From: JAMZMI01 sp963848175
GTDB taxonomy: Bacteria; Bacteroidota; Bacteroidia; Cytophagales; Cyclobacteriaceae
DNA: 64,000 nucleotides
Assembly: GCA_963848175.1 (NCBI GenBank)
Contig: CAWKCO010000012.1
Span: 620,001-684,000 of the forward strand
Direction of reading: 5' to 3'
A program made the translations under genes and the position numbers. The notes beneath the pieces are model-generated. The model was given only the letters and a program-made list of their open reading frames with translations, was not told the DNA's origin and did no database searches. Positions 25,312-33,821 of this stretch are shown one piece after another. Position 1 is the stretch's first letter. Every line of letters begins with the position of its first letter.

Positions 25312-26352
25312 ATGATCATTCCAAAGGAATCAAAACTAACGCCAGAGCAACTACAATTGGTAACCTCAATTGTAGAAGAGTTTAATTGTAAAATCCAACC
25401 TATTGAAGGGCATCATAGAACAATCTACGCCGTACTTGGTGAAGAGCGTGAGCCAATCATGATCAATAGAATATTGGGTCTTGACTTTATCGATAGATTT
25501 GACGCGATTGATTCCCCTTTTAAACTGATGGATTTGAAATCTGAGCTTGCTCAGCACAAAATCACCATTGGAGGAAAAATAGTTGGTGAAAGTCCATTTA
25601 TCATAGCAGGACATTGCACAATAGACCCTAAGAACCCACAGTTATTTCTAGAAACTGCTCACGCGGTAAAAGAAGCTGGTGCACAAGCAATCAGAGGTGG
25701 TGTTTGGAAACCTAGAACAATGCCCTATGCTTTTCAAGGAGATGACAGCTCTATGCAAATACTCATGGATGCAAAAGCGGCTACTGGTCTGCCTGTAGAT
25801 ACAGAAGTAATGGACGAGCATCAGTTGCGTATCGCTGTAGAAGCTGGTGTTGACATTTTACAAGTAGGTGCAAGAAATGCGCTTAACTATTCACTTTTAA
25901 AACAAATTGGTCAGCAGACAGCCGATAAGAAGATCGCTGTTCTTTTGAAAAGATCAATGGGAATGGGGCCAGTAAACGAATTCATTGCTGCTTCTGAATA
26001 TATTGCAGCTTCAGGCAACCCTGATGTAATGCTTTGTCCTAGAGGAACTTCTCCAACTATGGATGGTTATAGAAATCATCCAGATGAGTCTATCACTCCT
26101 CTACTAAAAGAGAAAACTTGGGCTCCAGTAATTGTAGATCCTTCCCATTCTGTGGGAAGAGCTAAATACGTACCTTCTGCGGCTATGGCAGCCATGGCTT
26201 ATGGTGCCGACGGTGTGATCGTTGAGACTTGTTGCAACCCTTCAAAAGGAATTGGTGATGATCCTAAACAATCAATTAGTCCAGAAGTACTTACCAAACT
26301 GATAAAAGATATCAATCAAATTTGGGACATAAGAAAGCATTACAAAGCTTAA
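25312..26352 (+). CDS. aroF: 3-deoxy-7-phosphoheptulonate (DAHP) synthase, type I-beta with regulatory domain
   Basis: A 346-residue enzyme joining phosphoenolpyruvate and erythrose 4-phosphate, the first step of the shikimate pathway. Residues 1-70 look like the ferredoxin-like regulatory domain of the Thermotoga-type enzyme; the TIM barrel follows. KPRTMPYAFQG, ILQVGARN and VIVDPSHSVGR are family motifs with the PEP-binding Lys-Pro-Arg-Thr and a metal His. Several loops differ from the usual form: GHCTIDP replaces GPCSVES, LLKRSMGMG replaces LLKRG, and CPRGTSPTMDGYRNHPD replaces the normal CERGIRTF-type loop. It may be a divergent but functional subgroup. It is monocistronic, with a good promoter, a candidate operator and a terminator. 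Confidence 0.85.
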   Translation: MIIPKESKLTPEQLQLVTSIVEEFNCKIQPIEGHHRTIYAVLGEEREPIMINRILGLDFIDRFDAIDSPFKLMDLKSELAQHKITIGGKIVGESPFIIAGHCTIDPKNPQLFLETAHAVKEAGAQAIRGGVWKPRTMPYAFQGDDSSMQILMDAKAATGLPVDTEVMDEHQLRIAVEAGVDILQVGARNALNYSLLKQIGQQTADKKIAVLLKRSMGMGPVNEFIAASEYIAASGNPDVMLCPRGTSPTMDGYRNHPDESITPLLKEKTWAPVIVDPSHSVGRAKYVPSAAMAAMAYGADGVIVETCCNPSKGIGDDPKQSISPEVLTKLIKDINQIWDIRKHYKA

Positions 26353-26373
26353 TTTGTTTCCCTATTAAAATAT

Positions 26374-26412
26374 AAAAGCCTGAAAGATGATTTTCTTTCA
26401 GGCTTTTTTTTG
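26374..26412 (+). terminator. Rho-independent terminator after the DAHP synthase gene
   Basis: GCCTGAAAG and CTTTCAGGC pair perfectly around an 8-base loop, preceded by AAAA and followed by a run of eight T. Confidence 0.9.
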
Positions 26413-26530
26413 TCTGAATATTATTAAAAACTAACTAATTCCACCCCCTCCATTGCTCCATCGGAATTCCTCACTCTATAGTATTTTAGAGAAATCTTTA
26501 TCTAATCAAGCGTTAGCAATAATGCATAGC

Positions 26531-26770
26531 TTAAAACTTAGCGATCAACTCTTCATCCACAGTCATTTCGTACAACTCGTTTAATGCCCCATTTAATGCA
26601 CTAAAGAACTCATCATCGAGATCCACATCCTTACCCCCGTCTTCCAATTCATTCAACGTTAACCCCCGCTCTTTAACCTGAGAGTGACATTTAAGGACAA
26701 TACGAGTCCATGATTGTGGACTAATATTTTCAGTACACCAGTTTCTATAGTTACTTGCCTTAATTCCCAT
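26531..26770 (-). CDS. Small hypothetical protein, last gene of the kinase/regulator operon
   Basis: A 79-residue acidic, helical protein, starting 5 bases after the stop of the response regulator gene. The N-terminal half (GIKASNYRNWCTENISPQSW) and the second half (DDEFFSALNGALNELYEMT) form no domain I know. No signal or membrane segment. Tight spacing suggests it is translated with the histidine kinase and regulator and may work with them. Confidence 0.65.
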   Translation of the reverse strand: MGIKASNYRNWCTENISPQSWTRIVLKCHSQVKERGLTLNELEDGGKDVDLDDEFFSALNGALNELYEMTVDEELIAKF

Positions 26771-26775
26771 TCTTG

Positions 26776-28029
26776 TTAAAATTTAAAGCCAAAGATGGAA
26801 ACATCATCGGTCAAGCCAGAATCACCTACCCAATCTTCAAGAGTTTGGTTCAGAAATTTATACTGCTCTTCTAAGTTCAGACCGTGAATTGATTTAAGCA
26901 TTTCTTTGAATTTTTCATCCGAGAACTTTACGCCATCCACATTTTTTTGGGCATTAAATCCGTTAGAAAACATATAATAAACAGCTCCCTCTTCCATGGC
27001 AATTTTGTCTGCAAGCAAATCCCCATAATTCTCCTCTCCTTCGCCTTCAAGAATCGTCATTTTATCGCCATTGAAAATGATCATATCTTGGTTGATCCCA
27101 CTAAACTGAAGTGTCTTCTCATTATTATCAAAAAGAGCCACAGAAACCTTTAGATCACACTGCAATTCGGCAGATCCCGCCGCGTCAAGCTCCTCTTTCA
27201 ACCCTTTGATAATATCTCCTGTATGGAATATTTTTCTATCTTGAATAAGATCATTAAGAACCGAATCAGCGATAAGTGTTTTAAGTGAACCCACTATTCC
27301 TTTTCCATCAAATTCTATAAGAGCAACTACTGTGTAGTCCTCTGATCTGAAGTTGAGACTAGTCGTCCATATAAACTCCTCGCTAAACAAGTATTTCGTT
27401 TTATACAAAACAAAATGCTCTGTAAAGATTCTACTTAAATAGCGCTCATTTGGCAGCATAGATTGCTGCAATAGGCCGGCGTATCTAATACTGTCAATAA
27501 GTCTCTTATTAATAGTATTAAGTTCCTTTGTACGTTCCTTTACCTTTGTTTCTAATTCTACATTAGTGACTTGCAATCCTTTCACGTGCTCTTCGCTATC
27601 AACAGCCTCTTGGTAGCTATCCATGGCCCGATCAAGCACCGCCTTCATTTCGTCAAAATTCCAAGGTTTTGTGATATACTTATAGATACCACAACGGTTT
27701 ATACCATCTTTAATCGCTTCAATATCTGTAAAACCAGTTAGAATGATTTTGATCATATCAGGGTAGTCTGGAAGTATTTTCTCCAAGAGCTGAGTACCCG
27801 TCATTTCTGGCATCCGTTGGTCTGTTACGATTACTTGTATCGCATTATCTCTTAATATCTCTATCGCTTCATAAGGATCTACCGTTGTGAAAACGTTAAA
27901 AAACTTCCGAAAATTAGATTTAAACACGCGTAAGTTAGCTGCTTCATCATCTACATAAAGAAGGGAATATTTTTTCTCTTTTCTTGGTCTGTCACTATCC
28001 ACCACATTTGCAATTTCTTCCATACTCAA
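26776..28029 (-). CDS. Response regulator with coiled coil and degenerate SpoIIE-like domain
   Basis: A 417-residue protein. Receiver domain: residues 20-140 with YVDDEAANLR, phosphoacceptor D70 in VTDQRMPEMTG and the KPW motif. A coiled coil follows (about 140-185). The rest has the layout of a SpoIIE/PP2C-type phosphatase: SIRYAGLLQQSMLP, then FVLYKTKYLFSEEFIW, then FDGKGIVGS, ending GLTDDVSIFGFKF. In active enzymes the metal-binding motifs read SGDFYW and DxxGHGxxGA; here the Asp of the first and the Asp and His of the second are replaced, while the last Asp pair is kept. Dephosphorylation may therefore be lost, and the domain may only bind its partner. It follows the kinase gene by 17 bases. 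Confidence 0.85.
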   Translation of the reverse strand: MSMEEIANVVDSDRPRKEKKYSLLYVDDEAANLRVFKSNFRKFFNVFTTVDPYEAIEILRDNAIQVIVTDQRMPEMTGTQLLEKILPDYPDMIKIILTGFTDIEAIKDGINRCGIYKYITKPWNFDEMKAVLDRAMDSYQEAVDSEEHVKGLQVTNVELETKVKERTKELNTINKRLIDSIRYAGLLQQSMLPNERYLSRIFTEHFVLYKTKYLFSEEFIWTTSLNFRSEDYTVVALIEFDGKGIVGSLKTLIADSVLNDLIQDRKIFHTGDIIKGLKEELDAAGSAELQCDLKVSVALFDNNEKTLQFSGINQDMIIFNGDKMTILEGEGEENYGDLLADKIAMEEGAVYYMFSNGFNAQKNVDGVKFSDEKFKEMLKSIHGLNLEEQYKFLNQTLEDWVGDSGLTDDVSIFGFKF

Positions 28030-28046
28030 AAATATCTTCTCTCTGA

Positions 28047-29948
28047 TTATTTATTCTCCGCTACTTTTTCTGAATCTTTATTAACTCTTTTTACCACCTT
28101 TTTAGGTAAGGTAATTGCAAACTCTGTGCCCTTACCCATTTCACTTATAAGGTCTATTTTTCCATTATGTTTTTCAATGATACCATAGGTAATTGACATC
28201 CCCAAACCAGTTCCTTCCCCAACAGGTTTAGTCGTGAAAAATGGTTCCCAAATTCTATTCTTAAGTTCTTCAGGAATACCCGTTCCATTATCCTTAATAC
28301 GCACAATCACATTATCATCAGCCTCTTCAGTATAGATAGTGATTTCCGCGTCTTTTTTATCCTCAGGCATAGCTTGAACAGCATTATTCAAGATATTCAT
28401 GAATACCTGATTCAACTGACCAGGATAACATTCTATATCCTTCATTTTCTCTTCATAGAACTTAGAGATTTTAACTTTATTCTTAGTTTTATTTCTCAAT
28501 AGAGTGAGCGTAGCATCAATGTTTTCATTGACATTGGCACTCTTAATCTCCTCTTCATCCAGCCTAGAGAATACTCTTAGTCCTTTTACAATCTCTATAG
28601 TCCTAGTTACACCATAATTTACATCCTTGATTAGCTCATCAAGCTCATCCATCATTTCCTCATACTCGTGATCTTCCTTGAGTTCTCTCACTACATCAAG
28701 TACATCCTCTAAATCAGCGCCATCATCCAGTCTCGAATATTCCTCGGCTATTTCTCTCAATGACTCAATAGACATCTTAATTGAAACCATACCAGAAGAT
28801 ATAAAGTTGATAGGGTTGTTGATCTCGTGGGCGATACCTGCTGTGAGCTGTCCTAGAGAAGCCATTTTCTCTGAGTGAACCAACTGAGACTGTGCGCCTT
28901 TTAAAGACTCGATGGCCTTATTAAGCTCCTCCTTACTTTTCTGCTCGTTCTTAAGCGTTTCTTTGATCTTCTTCTCAGCCAAGAATAATTTCTCATTATC
29001 CTGAAGTTGCTTATCTGCCAATTCTCTGATTTCAACCTCAGATGTTTGTAGCTGCTTATAGGCCTTGTTCAATTCATTTTGAGCGCCAATCAATTGCTCA
29101 TTGATTTTGATTTGTTCCTCTGAACTCTTGAGCAACTTGGACTCAGAATCCATCAATCGTTTGTTATTCTCTTCTAGTTCCTTTCTAGATTGATAAAGTT
29201 TTTTATTGATGATCTTTTGTTTCTGGTAATTGACCTGAAGCTCTTCCTCAGACTTCTTTACCTTAATAAAGGCTTTGTTTGCAGACAAGTAGTTATCACT
29301 TGCCAACTTCACCAAAGGTCTGAAAACGAAAAAGCCTTGCAGCATTAACAGTCCAAAAAAGATTATAAAAACAATCTTCTCTGCTAAATTGAAACCGGTC
29401 TTATGAAACTGGGATTCATCTACCAGATAGTTAGAAATGTTATCTGCGGCAGTTTGGTATTTTTTAACTGTATTAACCAAAGTTTCAATTGATCCGCGTA
29501 ATGAAAGGTAGTTGACGTCAGACTTATTGTTTGTATACTCTACATCCAAAAGGTTATTAGCGTTAATAGCCATTTCGGAATAGTAGTACTTCACTTCTTC
29601 TTGAAGCTTCTTATACTCATCCGAAGTTGACGGTGAATTTATTCCAAGCTCCTTACTCCCATTAACAAGTGCCTCATGGTTCTTTTTCCAGATCGGCATG
29701 ACTCTACCTAATTCCGCTTGAAAAATTGTAAAGTTTCTATTGTTATCAGAATACCCCATACCTACGGCAGCTTTGGTCATCTGCTGTCCAAGAGCACTTT
29801 GCTGAGTAGCTACTTGGATTAGTTTAGGATCACCGTTGAAAACATCTATTACTTGTTTCTGTAGAAAAAATATATAGTACGCCACTGACCCGGCCACCGC
29901 GATCATCGTAATTATATACGCGATCGCATAAACGTCTTTCTTTAACAT
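28047..29948 (-). CDS. Membrane sensor histidine kinase with long coiled coil
   Basis: A 633-residue kinase. TM helix 1 (about 8-29), an outer four-helix sensor of 160 residues with an ALGQQMTKAAVGM helix like type IV pili methyl-accepting or NarX-type sensors, and TM helix 2 (about 190-211). A long coiled coil (about 215-360) leads to the HisKA box GQLTAGIAHEINNP with phosphoacceptor H374. The ATPase domain has the N box NVFMNILNNAVQAM, DNGTGIPEE and GEGTGLGMSITYG. First gene of a three-gene operon with the response regulator and a small protein. It diverges from the SiaB/SiaC-like genes, with a 317-base gap between. Confidence 0.92.
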   Translation of the reverse strand: MLKKDVYAIAYIITMIAVAGSVAYYIFFLQKQVIDVFNGDPKLIQVATQQSALGQQMTKAAVGMGYSDNNRNFTIFQAELGRVMPIWKKNHEALVNGSKELGINSPSTSDEYKKLQEEVKYYYSEMAINANNLLDVEYTNNKSDVNYLSLRGSIETLVNTVKKYQTAADNISNYLVDESQFHKTGFNLAEKIVFIIFFGLLMLQGFFVFRPLVKLASDNYLSANKAFIKVKKSEEELQVNYQKQKIINKKLYQSRKELEENNKRLMDSESKLLKSSEEQIKINEQLIGAQNELNKAYKQLQTSEVEIRELADKQLQDNEKLFLAEKKIKETLKNEQKSKEELNKAIESLKGAQSQLVHSEKMASLGQLTAGIAHEINNPINFISSGMVSIKMSIESLREIAEEYSRLDDGADLEDVLDVVRELKEDHEYEEMMDELDELIKDVNYGVTRTIEIVKGLRVFSRLDEEEIKSANVNENIDATLTLLRNKTKNKVKISKFYEEKMKDIECYPGQLNQVFMNILNNAVQAMPEDKKDAEITIYTEEADDNVIVRIKDNGTGIPEELKNRIWEPFFTTKPVGEGTGLGMSITYGIIEKHNGKIDLISEMGKGTEFAITLPKKVVKRVNKDSEKVAENK

Positions 29949-30265
29949 GTTAAATACTTATTGGTTGATGATATTGCTGGTACTAAAAAAATCTAATGTA
30001 CAAAAATTTAATCTAATCCTAAAAACGCACCACTCATTTTGGTCGAAAAGTTAGAATTGGCAAAAATAGAGTTTTCAAAAGGCAAGGCTAATGAAAAAAA
30101 AAAACTACTTTCGAGGTACGAAGATAATAGACAAATGCATAGGTGAAACTAGATTTATTCATTCTCTAATGATGTTTGTTAATTATTTTTAAAAATTATA
30201 ATTGAAAATTAGACTTTAAGTCTTTAGCTTTCTAACAATTAACAGAATTGAACGAGCGTTTGTAA
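29949..30265. other. Divergent regulatory region of the Sia-like locus
   Basis: An AT-rich gap of 317 bases holding the start regions of both transcripts. It has long A and T tracts (ten A near 30100). The plus-strand promoter is described separately. I saw no clear minus-strand TAnnTTTG for the kinase and no small gene. Confidence 0.4.
30202..30232 (+). promoter_or_regulatory. Likely promoter of the SiaB-like gene, with palindrome in the spacer
   Basis: TTG (30202-30204), 20 bases, then TAGCTTTC (30225-30232), one base off TAnnTTTG. The spacer contains AGACTT-T-AAGTCT (30211-30223), a perfect 6-bp dyad, a possible repressor site. Confidence 0.5.
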
Positions 30266-30826
30266 ATGGATTATCTGCGGAGTTACAAAAACATATATGA
30301 CCAAAACATCATTCTTCTATACAAAGGAGAGTTGACTTTTGATTTGGTCACTTCAATGATTGCTACTTTAGAAGAAAGATTAGAGGAGCTAGAAGAGAAT
30401 AGAAAAATTAAGAAAAAATTCTACAATGTGGCCACTGAGTGCATTCAGAATCTTTATTATCACCTAGATGAGGTGACATCAGACGAGATAAAAGTCAGTA
30501 GCTACGATTCTAGATCTGCACTGATCATGATTTCTGCGAGAAAGCGCTTTTATAGCCTTCAAACTGGAAATTATGTGCCAGTGGACAAGATTTCCGAAAT
30601 TGAATCAAGATTAGACGAAATTAACAAGGTAACCCCTGACGAATTAAGAGATTTATATAAAAAAGCATTGAACGAACAAGAGTTCTCGGATAAAGGAACG
30701 GGAGGTTTGGGATTCATTGATATAGCTAGGAAGACGGGTGGAGAAAAACTTCGCTACCAATTTCAGAACGTAACTGATAGTGTATCATATTTCACCTTAC
30801 AAGTAAGATTATCTAGAGAAATTTAA
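30266..30826 (+). CDS. SiaB-family protein kinase
   Basis: A 186-residue GHKL-type ATPase fold protein of the SiaB (DUF6272) family. In Pseudomonas, SiaB phosphorylates SiaC and is opposed by the phosphatase SiaA. The N box is ATECIQNLYYH with E58 and N62. The ATP-lid glycine motif is KGTGGLGFIDIARK near residues 147-160. These anti-sigma-factor-like kinases act as partner switches. It stands directly before the SiaC-like gene, 18 bases from that gene's ATG, and is divergent from a histidine kinase/regulator pair. Confidence 0.9.
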   Translation: MDYLRSYKNIYDQNIILLYKGELTFDLVTSMIATLEERLEELEENRKIKKKFYNVATECIQNLYYHLDEVTSDEIKVSSYDSRSALIMISARKRFYSLQTGNYVPVDKISEIESRLDEINKVTPDELRDLYKKALNEQEFSDKGTGGLGFIDIARKTGGEKLRYQFQNVTDSVSYFTLQVRLSREI

Positions 30827-30844
30827 GAGGAGTTGGAAAATATT

Positions 30845-31228
30845 ATGGAAAGAGTATTTATAGAACCTACCCGCATCACACCACTCGTGAGTTTTGATCC
30901 CGAGAAGGATTTGCTTGAGATTAAGGGACGATCCAGCCCTGAGAACTCAATAATGTTTTTTGCTCAAGTATTAAACATCATTGATGCATTTATTGAAAGC
31001 GAAAAAGAAGAGTTAACTACTAATTTTGCATTTGAATATTTCAATACAAGTTCATCTAAATGTCTTTTTGATGTATTTAAAAGGCTTATGAAGGTAGATG
31101 AAGCAGGTAAAAAAATCGTTATTAACTGGTACTACGAGGAGGATGATGAAGACATGATGGAAGCGGGTGAAGATTATGCCGATTTACTTGACCTTCAATT
31201 CAATTTCTTGGAAATAGAGGAATTTTAA
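30845..31228 (+). CDS. SiaC-like partner-switch protein (DUF1987)
   Basis: A 127-residue DUF1987 protein, the counterpart of SiaC, the phosphorylatable switch that in Pseudomonas activates the diguanylate cyclase SiaD. The family N-terminus is seen as FIEPTRITPLVSFDPE and GRSSPENS. The phosphorylation segment EYFNTSSSK has its Thr at residue 68 when counted from the ATG at 30845, the same number as reported for P. aeruginosa SiaC. This supports the ATG over the TTG at 30833. AAGAGGAG lies 12 bases before the ATG. No diguanylate cyclase gene is in the locus, so the output is unknown. Confidence 0.9.
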   Translation: MERVFIEPTRITPLVSFDPEKDLLEIKGRSSPENSIMFFAQVLNIIDAFIESEKEELTTNFAFEYFNTSSSKCLFDVFKRLMKVDEAGKKIVINWYYEEDDEDMMEAGEDYADLLDLQFNFLEIEEF

Positions 31229-31240
31229 GGATGTAATGGA

Positions 31241-31765
31241 ATGAGTAATCCCCAAGAACTGTATCATGAGGAAATAAAGAAGCTTAAGGATTTTAGGATC
31301 AAGCTTGAGTCTCATTCTATATACAAAGAACAACTTGAGGATTTCTCTGATGACTATGAAGAATTAGTCGCACAAGCCAAGGTCATTACCCGTGTTTCTG
31401 ACAGACTCCAAAAGAAATTGGATGGAGCTAATTTACAAATCAGAGAGCAAAACGATGAGATCAAGGTAAAGAATGGCGAGCTGACAAAAACCATCGATCA
31501 GTTAGATAAGGCTAAATTGGGTCGAAAAGCTTCGACCATCATGCTAACTGTAGCCCTACTCCTATTTGTTCTTGAGCAGGTGTTTATTGAACCGATGATA
31601 GAAGCGAACTTCGGAGATGGCTATTATATTAACTATATCATCTTGATAGTCATCTTCTTCTTGGTGAAGTTTTTTGAATCAAGATTGGAAGATTACTTCT
31701 TGGGGCAGACCAAGAAAAAAATCATCGAAAAACAAGAACGAGAGGGTAATCTGGAGTTTTCTTAA
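31241..31765 (+). CDS. Coiled-coil protein with two membrane helices
   Basis: A 174-residue protein, 12 bases after the siaC-like gene. Residues 5-100 are strongly helical and charged, with coiled-coil character (KLDGANLQIREQNDEIKVKN, then ELTKTIDQLDKAKL). Two hydrophobic helices follow (about 104-125 and 131-148), then a basic tail LGQTKKKIIEKQ. Both ends should lie in the cytoplasm. No catalytic motif. As third gene of the SiaB/SiaC operon it may anchor the switch to the membrane or be its target. Confidence 0.78.
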   Translation: MSNPQELYHEEIKKLKDFRIKLESHSIYKEQLEDFSDDYEELVAQAKVITRVSDRLQKKLDGANLQIREQNDEIKVKNGELTKTIDQLDKAKLGRKASTIMLTVALLLFVLEQVFIEPMIEANFGDGYYINYIILIVIFFLVKFFESRLEDYFLGQTKKKIIEKQEREGNLEFS

Positions 31766-31785
31766 ATTTCTAAACAAATCACCCC

Positions 31786-32277
31786 TTGGCTGAAATAAGC
31801 AAACACACCGAAAGCATTTTGAAAGGTTGGAAGTTCAAGGCTTACCTGCTGAAGAATCTGCCCATGGGACTTTTGGCAGGCCTAAAAATAGAGCATATCT
31901 CGACCGTATCTTGCACTACCTCTGTCCCCTATAAATGGCTCAATAAAAATCCATTTCAGTCGATGTATTTTGCGGTGCAAAGTATGGCCGCAGAATTATC
32001 AACCGCCACAGGGTGCTTAGTAGCCACACTAGGACACTCACCATCAATTGCTTTTATCATAGTGGATTGTAAAGCAAAGTTCTTAAAGAAAGCAACCAGT
32101 AAAGTTTCATTTAGCTGTTCTGATGTCTCACTGGCTTTTGAAGCTGTAGATCAATGTAAGAATTCCGACCTTGCTATTGAAAAAACCTTCAAGACAATAG
32201 GTTCACAAGAAGATGGGAGCATCGTCTCAGAATTTGAGTTTACATGGTCGTTTAAACAGCGATCAAAAGCTCATTAA
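31786..32277 (+). CDS. DUF4442 hotdog-fold thioesterase-like protein
   Basis: A 163-residue hotdog-fold protein of the DUF4442 type, related to acyl-CoA thioesterases. Features are the N-terminal helix LLKNLPMGLLAGLKIEHIS, the strand VPYKWLNKNPFQSMYFAVQS with the helix corresponding to the hotdog core, and a closing FEFTWSFKQR strand. The start must be the TTG at 31786, 20 bases after the coiled-coil gene; no ATG precedes the domain. Its stop overlaps the end of the YihY-type gene on the other strand by 4 bases. A thioesterase role is a family-level guess. Confidence 0.8.
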   Translation: MAEISKHTESILKGWKFKAYLLKNLPMGLLAGLKIEHISTVSCTTSVPYKWLNKNPFQSMYFAVQSMAAELSTATGCLVATLGHSPSIAFIIVDCKAKFLKKATSKVSFSCSDVSLAFEAVDQCKNSDLAIEKTFKTIGSQEDGSIVSEFEFTWSFKQRSKAH

Positions 32278-33608
32278 AAACTCTTCAGCAAAACATTCCC
32301 GTCGGCCTGTTGCACACCTTCCTCAATTTTTTTAAGAGCAAGATCGATATCCGAGAACGCCTCATTTAACTCCAGTTTGTTGATGGTTGTCATTCCTACT
32401 CCATCTAATTTGCGCAAAGCAAAATAGTAGTCAAGCTTGGCAATATCCACCCCAGGTTGGAAAAATTCGTCCCCTTCATCATTGTCACGCTTAATCTGCA
32501 CAACCAGTCCTGCAACAATTAAATCATTGAAAATTTCCCTTATATAACGGTTAGGAATATATAGCTCATTGGATATCTGCCGATAAGAAATTGGGGCATT
32601 ATCTAGCTCAAATTTCTTCACAACTTTATGTAAAATGATGAATATCAATCTCCTTCTTAACTTTTGGCTTAGTGTCTCGTCATCATCTGAGTAATTCCAT
32701 ACTCCATGATGCTGCAACGCAAAAGAATATTCAGCGCCAAGAAGTAAAATTGTCCAACTGAGTTGTAGCCAAATAAGGAACAATGGCAATGCGGCAAAAC
32801 TTCCATAAATCACACTGTAATTTGACAAAAGGACTTGCCCCTTAATCCAAAGAAATTGTGTCACTTGAAATGCTGTACCTGCCACCACTCCTGCTGTGAG
32901 TGCAGATCTCATTTTGACAGTAGCATTAGGAAAAACAATGTAAAGCAAAGCCAGTAGAAACCAAATGAGGGAATACGGAATGACACCAAGCAGAAGCGAT
33001 ATGACTGGTCTCAAAAAGCCCAAAAACCTCAAACTCTCTGTTACTTCAGTAATAGTATCTGCAATAAAAACAGTCATCGAGCCAGACACAATCAAAATAA
33101 TTGGCCCTAAAAGCATAAATGACATATAGTCGGTAATCTTACGTTTTATAGATCTGCCTTGAGCCGTATTCCAAATATCATTAAATGCTCGCTCGATGTT
33201 ATTTAGTAAGCGTGCAACTGCATAAAACAGAAAAAGCGCACTGATACCTGAGATAACTCCGCCGCTAGATGTCGCTAACATTTTGTCAGCAAATTCCAGC
33301 GTATATTCCATAACCTCTTGCTGTCCAGCAAAGTAACGTTGCAGTTCCTCCTTTAAATATTCATCTAAACTGAATATCGTAGCGATTCCAAAAGCCATGG
33401 CAGCTACAGGCACTACTGAAAGGAGTGAGAAATACGTTAATGCAGAGGCCTTATCAGAACATTTATCTTTTTCAAACTCCGAGAAAGTAATCATGAAAAT
33501 GCGAATCTGACGATACAAAAACGCCTTGCCCTTTGGAAGAGAATTTAAGGGTGTATTCCACACTGTCTCCTTAAAGAAATGTTTTGTAGTATTGATATGA
33601 ATTCGCAT
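32274..33608 (-). CDS. YihY/BrkB family inner-membrane protein with C-terminal winged helix
   Basis: A 444-residue membrane protein of the YihY/virulence factor BrkB family (wrongly called RNase BN in old annotations). Six helices are visible between residues 50 and 300, with the family motif KDKCSDKASALTYFSLLSVVP at the first helix and GSFAALPLFLIWLQLSWTI near the sixth. After residue 310 a soluble C-terminal part (PISYRQISNELYIPNRYIREI) looks like a winged helix-turn-helix, as in the longer members of this family. Function is not known. Confidence 0.88.
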   Translation of the reverse strand: MRIHINTTKHFFKETVWNTPLNSLPKGKAFLYRQIRIFMITFSEFEKDKCSDKASALTYFSLLSVVPVAAMAFGIATIFSLDEYLKEELQRYFAGQQEVMEYTLEFADKMLATSSGGVISGISALFLFYAVARLLNNIERAFNDIWNTAQGRSIKRKITDYMSFMLLGPIILIVSGSMTVFIADTITEVTESLRFLGFLRPVISLLLGVIPYSLIWFLLALLYIVFPNATVKMRSALTAGVVAGTAFQVTQFLWIKGQVLLSNYSVIYGSFAALPLFLIWLQLSWTILLLGAEYSFALQHHGVWNYSDDDETLSQKLRRRLIFIILHKVVKKFELDNAPISYRQISNELYIPNRYIREIFNDLIVAGLVVQIKRDNDEGDEFFQPGVDIAKLDYYFALRKLDGVGMTTINKLELNEAFSDIDLALKKIEEGVQQADGNVLLKSF

Positions 33609-33821
33609 TCAGAAGACTTTGTTTTTTCTACAAGTTTAATGCAATTCAAACAACTTTTATTCCTCAGAACTTGAATACCAAGTTGATTACCACGGGGAGT
33701 GCTAAATCGAAAGTTTTTATTTTCCTTGGTGAGTTCTGTTTCTAAATTCAACCAATTTTAGCTGACCATGAACGAGATAATTATTAGAAAATGCAAATAA
33801 CTACTCCCACTTTAAACCTAG

